A stretch of 14,899 nucleotides of DNA from an uncultured Coriobacteriaceae bacterium. GTDB lineage: Bacteria > Actinomycetota > Coriobacteriia > Coriobacteriales > Atopobiaceae. The DNA lies in contig UWSJ01000045.1 of assembly GCA_900549525.1 (NCBI GenBank), positions 1-14,899 of the forward strand, read 5' to 3'. The position numbers and the translations under genes were made by a program. The notes below the pieces were generated by a model. It did no database searches and was not told the DNA's origin. It worked only from the letters and a program-made list of their open reading frames with translations. This document shows positions 1-5,480 of this stretch, piece by piece; position 1 is the first letter of the stretch, and each line of letters opens with the position of its first letter.

Positions 1-848
1 AGCATCTGCGTGGCGGTGATGACGGGCTTGTAGGCCTCGTTGCACTTGCGGATCATTTCCTTCTGCGCGTGCGGGACCTTCTCGGGCGGAATCTCGATGC
101 CGAGGTCGCCACGGGCCACCATGATGCCGGAGGCGTGCTCGAGAATGTCGTCGAAGTTCTCGATGCCGAGGGCGCACTCGATCTTCGGGTAGATCGAGAC
201 GTTGTCGCGGCCGTGGTCGCGGCAGATCTGGCGAATCTCCTCGACGCCCTTGCCGTCGCGGATGAAGGACGCGGAGATGGCGTCGATGCCCATCTCGCAG
301 CCGAAGATGATGTCCTCGCGGTCACGCTCAGTGACGGCAGGCAGGGAGATGTCGACGCCCGGGACGTTGACGCCCTTGCGCTCGCCGAGGTCACCGGAGT
401 TGGCGAGGGTGCAGTAGATGTTGGAGCCCTCGATCTTGTCGACGTCGAACTCGAGCAGGCCGTCGTCGATGAGGATGCGGTCGCCCGGCTTCACCTCGTT
501 GGGGAGGTTCTTGAAGTCGAGGGAGAAGCGGTCGTGGTTGCCGATGACGTCGTCGTCGGTGGTGATGACGGTCTTGTCGCCCGTCTCGAAGTGAACCTTC
601 TCGCCGTTCTCGAGGACGCCGGTGCGGACCTCGGGGCCCTTGGTGTCGAGCAGAATGGCCACGGGCACGCCAACCTCCTCGGCGACGCGGCGAACGCGCT
701 CGATGCCGGCCTTGTGGTACTCGTGCGAGCCGTGAGAGAAGTTGAAGCGAGCGACGTTCATGCCGTTCTCGATGAGCTGGCGCAGGACGTTCTCGTCCTC
801 AGTGGCCGGGCCCATGGTGCAGACGATCTTGGTCCTCTTGGGTTGCAT
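1..848 (-). CDS. pyk: Pyruvate kinase, 5' part (3' end outside window)
   Basis: Pyruvate kinase transfers phosphate from phosphoenolpyruvate to ADP, giving pyruvate and ATP in the cytoplasm. About 282 N-terminal residues of a family usually near 470-590 are present; the C-terminal part is off the left edge. Visible motifs are the N-terminal MQPKRTKIVCTMGPAT, NFSHG (near residue 40), DTKGPEVRTG at the A/B domain junction, a B domain of roughly residues 70-165, ISASFIRDG, the active-site segment YPKIECALGIEN with K222, and the metal/PEP-binding stretch MVARGDLG, ending in ITATQML. The usual signature has Asn after KIE; here it is Cys, a mild variation. ATG at 848 is preceded by AGGAAAGGA about 5-6 bases upstream. 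The gene lies directly downstream of D-lactate dehydrogenase on the same strand, 115 bp away with a terminator between. Identity is very secure. Confidence 0.97.
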   Translation of the reverse strand, partial: MQPKRTKIVCTMGPATEDENVLRQLIENGMNVARFNFSHGSHEYHKAGIERVRRVAEEVGVPVAILLDTKGPEVRTGVLENGEKVHFETGDKTVITTDDDVIGNHDRFSLDFKNLPNEVKPGDRILIDDGLLEFDVDKIEGSNIYCTLANSGDLGERKGVNVPGVDISLPAVTERDREDIIFGCEMGIDAISASFIRDGKGVEEIRQICRDHGRDNVSIYPKIECALGIENFDDILEHASGIMVARGDLGIEIPPEKVPHAQKEMIRKCNEAYKPVITATQM

Positions 849-925
849 GCAGTTCCTTTCCTCGCGAATGACGGGTCGCCGACCCCTTGCCGACGGCCTA
901 GCGGGTACGTGCCCGCCGATCTCCC

Positions 926-954
926 TATAAGAAGCGCCGCCCCTGGGACGGCGC
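926..954 (-). terminator. Intrinsic terminator of ldhA
   Basis: Just past the ldhA stop on the minus strand, a GCGCCG/CGGCGC stem (954-949 with 939-934; C/G-rich 9-nt loop) is followed by TTCTTAT. The U-tract is imperfect, so read-through into pyk is possible. A second small hairpin, GCGGG-N6-CCCGC (901-916), follows before the pyk SD. Confidence 0.7.
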
Positions 955-963
955 GGGTTGGTT

Positions 964-1965
964 CTAGCAGACGACGGAGCGGTCCACGAAGTCCTTGCCG
1001 TGCTCGTAGGCCAGCGCGTTCTCGAGCGTGACCTGGGCAATCTGGCCGAGGGCCTCGCGGGTGAAGAACGCCTGGTGGCTCGTCATGACCACGTTGGGGA
1101 ACGAGCAGAGACGGGCAGTCACGGAGTCGATGACCTGGCCGGAGTGGTTCTGGTAGACGTTGGCGCCCTCCTCGTCGTAGACGTCGAGGCCAGCGGCGCC
1201 GATCTTGCCGGAGAGGATGCCGCGGATGAGGGCCTGGGTGTCAACGAGGCCGCCGCGACCGGTGTTCACGAAGATCACGCCGTCCTTCATCTTGGCGATG
1301 GACTCGTCGTTGATCATGTGGCGGCTCTCCTCGTTGAGGAACGCGTGGAGGGAGATGAGGTCGGAGCGGCGGTAGAGCTCGTCGTAGTCCACGTACTCGT
1401 CGACCACGCCGTCGTCGACGAGCTTCTGGTTGGGGTAGAGGTCGGAGCCGAGGACATGCATGCCGAAGCCCTTGCAGATGCGGCAGAGGGCGGCACCGAT
1501 GCGGCCGGTGCCGATGATGCCGGCGGTCTTGCCGTGGAGCGTCTCGCCCACGAGTCCGGAGAGGTCGAAGTCGTTCTCGCGGACGCGGATGTAGCCCTTG
1601 TGGATGCGGCGGTTGGCGCAGAGCGCGAGGCCCATGGCGTGCTCGGCGATGGCCTCGGGCGAGTAGGCCGGGACGCGCGTGACCTTCATGCCCAGGTCCT
1701 TGGCCACCGGCACGTTGACCGCGTCGAAGCCGGCGCAGCGCATGAGGACGAGCTTCACGTCAAAGCCGCGGAGGATCTCGAGGGTCATCGCGTTGGCCTC
1801 GGCGTTGACGAAGGCGCAGACGGCGTCGTAGCCGCGGGCGAGGGAAGCCGTGACCGGCGTGAGGTTGGCCTCGATGTAGTCGATCTTGATTCCGGGGTAG
1901 TTCTTGAGCTGGGCGTCGAACGACTCCTTGTCGTAGTCCCTGGCATCGTAGAACAGGATCTTCAT
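964..1965 (-). CDS. ldhA: D-lactate dehydrogenase (NAD-dependent D-2-hydroxyacid dehydrogenase)
   Basis: This enzyme reduces pyruvate to D-lactate with NADH, regenerating NAD+ for glycolysis in the cytoplasm. The 333-residue length is typical of the family. The Rossmann nucleotide loop GTGRIG is at 152-157, and the catalytic set appears as R237 (in NTGRGG), E266 (in DVYDEE) and H297 (in TSHQAF), matching the Arg/Glu/His spacing known for D-LDH. The C-terminal layout with HQAFFTREAL resembles E. coli LdhA. I start at ATG 1965 because AAAGGAG lies 7 bases upstream; an in-frame TTG at 1971 would sit only about 1 base from that SD. It is transcribed toward pyk, so the two genes cover PEP to D-lactate. 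D-2-hydroxyisocaproate dehydrogenase is a close alternative, but the overall match favours lactate. Confidence 0.93.
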   Translation of the reverse strand: MKILFYDARDYDKESFDAQLKNYPGIKIDYIEANLTPVTASLARGYDAVCAFVNAEANAMTLEILRGFDVKLVLMRCAGFDAVNVPVAKDLGMKVTRVPAYSPEAIAEHAMGLALCANRRIHKGYIRVRENDFDLSGLVGETLHGKTAGIIGTGRIGAALCRICKGFGMHVLGSDLYPNQKLVDDGVVDEYVDYDELYRRSDLISLHAFLNEESRHMINDESIAKMKDGVIFVNTGRGGLVDTQALIRGILSGKIGAAGLDVYDEEGANVYQNHSGQVIDSVTARLCSFPNVVMTSHQAFFTREALGQIAQVTLENALAYEHGKDFVDRSVVC

Positions 1966-2050
1966 GCGCAAGCTCCTTTACGTCCTGCGCCCGCACGAGG
2001 GCTGGGCGCTCGGCCGGCATGCCCGCCGGCGAGTCAATTGCCAACCCTGC

Positions 2051-2056
2051 ATTGTA
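2051..2056 (-). promoter_or_regulatory. Possible -10 box (TACAAT) for ldhA
   Basis: On the minus strand a TACAAT hexamer lies about 90 bases upstream of the ldhA start. No convincing -35 box is found at 16-18 bp spacing, so this is a weak call. The leader between it and the gene contains an imperfect GC palindrome (2013-2030, GCCGGC-N6-GCCGGC). I saw no Rex-type redox operator. Confidence 0.3.
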
Positions 2057-2074
2057 CTGGATGCTTCGGGCGTT

Positions 2075-2103
2075 TTGGTGCGGATGAGCAAGATTCATAC
2101 GAT
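2075..2103 (+). promoter_or_regulatory. Candidate promoter for the calcium ATPase gene
   Basis: TTGGTG (2075-2080) and TACGAT (2098-2103) are separated by 17 bp, in a locally AT-rich patch. Transcription would begin near 2110, giving a leader of about 230 nt. A second, poorer candidate is TTGGCG (2200-2205) with TATAGT (2220-2225), but its spacer is only 14 bp. Confidence 0.4.
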
Positions 2104-2115
2104 TAAATATGCAGG

Positions 2116-2131
2116 TAGACATGGTTGTCTA
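2116..2131. promoter_or_regulatory. Perfect inverted repeat TAGACA-N4-TGTCTA, operator-like
   Basis: Two exact 6-bp arms with a 4-bp spacer (TGGT) lie just downstream of the inferred transcription start of the ATPase promoter, a usual place for a repressor operator. The regulator cannot be named from the sequence. It could also be a small RNA hairpin at the 5' end of the leader. Confidence 0.4.
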
Positions 2132-2276
2132 TGCCGTGGCGTACATCTTTTCACCGCCATATGGAGGGTCTATGACGCCGCTCGGCGCCCGGCTCGGATT
2201 TGGCGTCAGGTGCCTGGGGTATAGTGAACTGGTTCTTCAAACGCGCGCCACGCGTTGGTCTTGGTGAGCCCTTGCC

Positions 2277-2332
2277 CCTCCTGGGGAATTATGATCGGGC
2301 ATCAATTCTGGGCGCGCACTAGACCCAGGAGG
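2277..2332 (+). promoter_or_regulatory. Leader with anti-Shine-Dalgarno pairing upstream of the calcium ATPase
   Basis: CCTCCTGGG at 2277-2285 is the exact reverse complement of CCCAGGAGG at 2324-2332, which contains the AGGAGG ribosome binding site of the ATPase gene. The 38-nt loop can itself fold: GAATT/AATTC (2286-2290, 2304-2308) stacked on GAT/ATC (2293-2295, 2301-2303). The anti-SD strand can alternatively form a small local hairpin, CCCC-TCCT-GGGG (2275-2286), which is incompatible with the long pairing. The arrangement suggests a translational switch; a ligand or trigger is not visible. Known structured leaders of Mg2+ transport genes are the only precedent I would cite, and there is no sequence match to them. 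Confidence 0.5.
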
Positions 2333-2341
2333 AGACGCAAC

Positions 2342-5023
2342 TTGAGAGAATACCTGGCAGCATCGTCAGACGTCCTCGCCGAGCAGGGCTCGAGTGCGGA
2401 GAGGGGCCTCAGCTCCACGGAGGCGACCGCACGCCTGGCCAAGTTTGGCCCCAACAAGCTCAAGGAAGAAGAGAAGACGCCGCTCTGGATTCGCTTCTTC
2501 CAGCAGATGGCCGACCCGATGGTCATCATGCTCATCGTCGCGGCGGCCATCTCGGCCCTCACGGGCTTCATCCAGGGCGAGCCGGATTTTGCCGACGTGA
2601 TCATCATCATGGCCGTCGTCATCATCAACTCTGCGCTCGGCGTGATTCAGGAGGCGAAGAGCGAGGAGGCGCTGGCCGCCCTGCAGGAGATGAGCGCCGC
2701 GCAGTCCAAGGTCATTCGTGACGGCAAGCAGGTGCTGCTGCACTCGAGCGAGCTCGTTCCCGGCGACGTGGTGCTGCTCGAGGCCGGCGACTCGGTGCCG
2801 GCCGACTGCCGCGTCCTCGAGAGCGCGTCCATGAAGATCGAGGAAGCCGCCCTCACGGGTGAGTCCGTCCCGGTCGACAAGCACGCCGACGCTATCGCGC
2901 TGGCCGCTGGCGCCGACGACGTGCCTCTCGGCGATCGCAAGAACATGTGCTACATGGGCTCGGTCGTGGTCTACGGCCGCGGCCGCGCCGTCGTGGTGGG
3001 CACCGGCATGGACACCGAGATGGGCAAGATCGCCGGCGCGCTCAACGACGCCAAGGAGGAGCTCACCCCGCTTCAGGTCAAGCTCGCCGAGCTCTCGACC
3101 ATTCTCACCAAGCTCGTCGTCGCCATCTGCGTGGTCGTCTTCGTGGTCGACGTCATCCGTCATGGCGTGGGAACCGTGGCCTCCGAGCCCAAGTACCTGC
3201 TCGACACCTTCATGGTGGCCGTGTCGCTTGCCGTGGCCGCCATCCCCGAGGGCCTCGTCGCCGTCGTGACCATCGTGCTGTCGCTCGGCGTCACCAAGAT
3301 GTCCAAGCGCCAGGCCATCATCCGCAACCTCTCCGCGGTCGAGACGCTCGGCTGCACGCAGGTGATCTGCTCGGACAAGACGGGCACGCTCACCCAGAAC
3401 AAGATGACCGTCGTGGAGCACGCCACCGAGTGCCTCGACGAGCACGTCCGCGCCATGGCGCTCTGCTCCGACGCCGAGTGGGACGCCGGTGCCGACGCCG
3501 CCGTGGGCGAGCCCACCGAGGCGGCGCTCGTTGCCGACGCGGCCAAGGAGGGCATGCCCAAGGGCGACCTCAAGGCCGAGTACACGCGCGTGGGGGAGGC
3601 CCCGTTCGACTCCGGCCGCAAGATGATGTCGGTCGTGTGCAAGTCTGCCTCCGGCGCCATCGTGCAATACACCAAGGGCGCGCCCGACGAGGTGCTCAAG
3701 CGCTGCACCAAGATTCGTCGTGGCGACGAGGTGGTGCCCCTCACCGACGAGGCGCGTGCCGCCATTCTCGAGCAGAACAAGGCCTTCGCCGACCAGGCAC
3801 TGCGTGTGCTGGCTGCGGCGGAGCGCCCCTGGGACGCTAAGCCCGAGAGCGAGGACGCCGGCTACCTCGAGCAGGATCTCACGTTCCTGGGTCTCTCTGG
3901 CATGATTGACCCGGAGCGCCCGGAGGTGGCTGCCGCCATCAAGGAGGCCCACGAGGCCGGCATCCGCGTCGTCATGATCACGGGCGACCACATCGACACG
4001 GCGGTGGCCATCGCCAAGAACCTCGGCATCATCACGGATCGCTCGCAGGCCATCACTGGCGCCGAGCTCGACAAGATGACCGACGAGGAGCTCGGCCGCG
4101 CCGTGGAGCGCTACGGCGTCTACGCCCGCGTGCAGCCCGAGCACAAGACGCGCATCGTCGAGGCATGGAAGGACAAGGGCAAGGTCGTGGCCATGACGGG
4201 CGACGGCGTGAATGACGCCCCGTCCATCAAGCGTTCCAACATCGGCATCGGCATGGGTATCACGGGCACCGACGTCACCAAGAACGTGGCCGACATGGTG
4301 CTCGCCGACGACAACTTCGCCACCATCATCGGCGCGTGCGAGGAGGGTCGTCGCATCTACGACAACATCCGCAAGGTCATCCAGTTCCTGCTCTCGGCCA
4401 ACCTCGCGGAGGTCTTCTCGGTCTTCATCGCTACGCTCGTCGGCTTCACCATCTTCCAGCCGGTGCAGCTGCTGTGGGTCAACCTCGTGACGGACTGCTT
4501 CCCGGCGCTGGCGCTTGGCATGGAGGGGGCTGAGGGCGACGTCATGAAGCGCAAGCCGCGTAACGCGAGCGACGGCGTCTTTGCCGGCCACATGGGCCTC
4601 GACTGCATCGTGCAGGGCGTCATCATTACGCTGCTCGTGCTCGCGAGCTTCTTCACGGGCATGTACCTGCACAACGGCAGCATTGATATGGTTGATCTGC
4701 TCGACGGCATCCCCGACCCCGAGGGCGTTACGATGTCGTTCATAACGCTCAACATGGTCGAGATCTTCCACTGCTTCAACATGCGCAGCCGCCGCGCGTC
4801 GCTGTTCAGCATGAAGAAGCAGAACTGGTGGCTGTGGGGTGCTGCGGTGCTGGCGCTGTTCCTCACCGTTGTGGTGGTCGAGGCCGACCCGCTGGCGAAC
4901 GCCTTCCAGCTCATGACCCTCAAGGTGGAGGCTGTCATCGCCGCCATCTTCCTTGCGTTCCTCATCATCCCGATCATCGAGGTGTACAAGGCCATCATGC
5001 GCGCCGTGGAGAAGGAGGCGTAG
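2342..5023 (+). CDS. P-type calcium-transporting ATPase (P2 type)
   Basis: This is an 893-residue ATP-driven cation pump of the plasma membrane, most likely exporting Ca2+. It has the SERCA/PMCA-like layout: an N-terminal cation-ATPase domain, actuator TGES (172-175), M4 IPEGL (301-305), phosphorylation motif DKTGT with D345, nucleotide-binding KGAPDEVL, hinge TGDGVND (619-625) and a C-terminal membrane block; ten membrane segments are expected. Putative Ca2+ ligands look retained: E303 in M4, Asn and Glu of ANLAEV in M5, Asn/Thr/Asp of NLVTD in M6, and a Glu in NMVEIF that may match the M8 ligand. The start is TTG 2342, with AGGAGG 9 bases upstream; the frame is open back to 2255, but that part (WARTRPRRRRN) is not protein-like. 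The gene stands alone with its own terminator. A bacterial Na+/K+ pump is less likely. Confidence 0.92.
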   Translation: MREYLAASSDVLAEQGSSAERGLSSTEATARLAKFGPNKLKEEEKTPLWIRFFQQMADPMVIMLIVAAAISALTGFIQGEPDFADVIIIMAVVIINSALGVIQEAKSEEALAALQEMSAAQSKVIRDGKQVLLHSSELVPGDVVLLEAGDSVPADCRVLESASMKIEEAALTGESVPVDKHADAIALAAGADDVPLGDRKNMCYMGSVVVYGRGRAVVVGTGMDTEMGKIAGALNDAKEELTPLQVKLAELSTILTKLVVAICVVVFVVDVIRHGVGTVASEPKYLLDTFMVAVSLAVAAIPEGLVAVVTIVLSLGVTKMSKRQAIIRNLSAVETLGCTQVICSDKTGTLTQNKMTVVEHATECLDEHVRAMALCSDAEWDAGADAAVGEPTEAALVADAAKEGMPKGDLKAEYTRVGEAPFDSGRKMMSVVCKSASGAIVQYTKGAPDEVLKRCTKIRRGDEVVPLTDEARAAILEQNKAFADQALRVLAAAERPWDAKPESEDAGYLEQDLTFLGLSGMIDPERPEVAAAIKEAHEAGIRVVMITGDHIDTAVAIAKNLGIITDRSQAITGAELDKMTDEELGRAVERYGVYARVQPEHKTRIVEAWKDKGKVVAMTGDGVNDAPSIKRSNIGIGMGITGTDVTKNVADMVLADDNFATIIGACEEGRRIYDNIRKVIQFLLSANLAEVFSVFIATLVGFTIFQPVQLLWVNLVTDCFPALALGMEGAEGDVMKRKPRNASDGVFAGHMGLDCIVQGVIITLLVLASFFTGMYLHNGSIDMVDLLDGIPDPEGVTMSFITLNMVEIFHCFNMRSRRASLFSMKKQNWWLWGAAVLALFLTVVVVEADPLANAFQLMTLKVEAVIAAIFLAFLIIPIIEVYKAIMRAVEKEA

Positions 5024-5042
5024 TCTTCCTTCTCCTACGGCC

Positions 5043-5081
5043 AACGCCCCGACCGGCTCTCGCCGGTCGGGGCGTTTTTTT
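5043..5081 (+). terminator. Intrinsic terminator of the calcium ATPase gene
   Basis: A perfect stem of about 14 bp (5044-5057 with 5062-5075; TCTC loop) is followed by a run of seven T, starting 20 bases past the stop codon. This is a textbook rho-independent terminator. Confidence 0.95.
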
Positions 5082-5428
5082 GTGCTCTCGTGCCCGTGGG
5101 AACGAGCGGGGGGGGCAAAGTGACAGCGGGCATGGCTTAGTAAGGGGCTAAAAGAGGCTGCGCTAACTAAAAGTGCAGTGAATGTATGGGTATTTTCGAG
5201 GCTCGCGGATAAGAGGGCTTGAGGCGATCGCTAACGGTTTGCAAAACGCCTGCTCAGCGAGGTGGGAAGAAGCAGCTTTCTGAAGGCCATATTGACGACC
5301 TGGATAAAACCCATACATTCGCTGCACTTTTGCTCTTCGGGTGCCATAGTGGCGGCTGTTTGGCATTCAAGTCTGCCCAAAAGACCAGAACGCGCTACCA
5401 GCAGCTTGCTGCATGGCAGGCTGGGAGC
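5082..5428. other. Gene-free stretch between convergent genes
   Basis: This stretch lies between the terminators of two convergent genes. Its base composition is visibly more AT-rich than its surroundings. No frame here has a plausible RBS plus protein-like content. Its only clear structure is the inverted-repeat element at 5169-5331, described separately. Confidence 0.7.
5169..5331. repeat. 163-bp element bounded by 22-bp near-perfect inverted repeats (MITE-like)
   Basis: The left arm 5169-5190 starts AAAAGTGCAG and ends ATGTATGGG. The right arm 5310-5331 is its reverse complement at 21 of 22 positions (the mismatch is at 5179). AT-rich runs continue inward on both sides (TATTTT and ATAAAA). 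The interior, about 107 bp, has small dyads (for example AGGCG/CGCCT at 5222-5251 around the palindrome TTTGCAAA) and no open frame. The size, terminal inverted repeats, composition and intergenic location are those of a miniature inverted-repeat element; a long RNA hairpin or paired protein-binding sites are alternatives. No clear target-site duplication flanks it. Confidence 0.5.
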
Positions 5429-5469
5429 AAAAAGAGAGTGCCCGGTCGGCTCTTGCCGACCGGGCACTC
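5429..5469 (-). terminator. Intrinsic terminator of the class A PBP gene
   Basis: On the minus strand a perfect 15-bp stem (5469-5455 with 5450-5436; 4-nt loop) is followed by TCTTTTT. It begins 12 bases past the stop codon of the PBP gene. Confidence 0.93.
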
Positions 5470-5480
5470 GTGCGATTCCG

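Noticed and set aside
2013..2030. GC palindrome GCCGGC-N6-GCCGGC in the ldhA leader as a Rex or other operator
   Set aside because: It does not resemble the TTGTGAA/TTCACAA Rex site, and short GC palindromes are expected by chance at this base composition.
69..2106. Long plus-strand frames opposite pyk and ldhA (320 and 382 codons)
   Set aside because: They have the same Asp/Val/Glu/Ala shadow composition and no recognisable domain, and they cross the gap between two well-identified minus-strand genes.
2342..2628. Earlier start of the ATPase at 2255
   Set aside because: The extra 29 residues (ending WARTRPRRRRN) are not family-like, and the strong SD AGGAGG sits 9 bases before TTG 2342.
2366..5044. 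892-codon open frame on the minus strand opposite the calcium ATPase
   Set aside because: It is a GC-bias shadow of the real gene: His/Asp/Glu/Val/Arg-rich composition, no family motifs, no RBS, and the plus strand has all P-type ATPase signatures.
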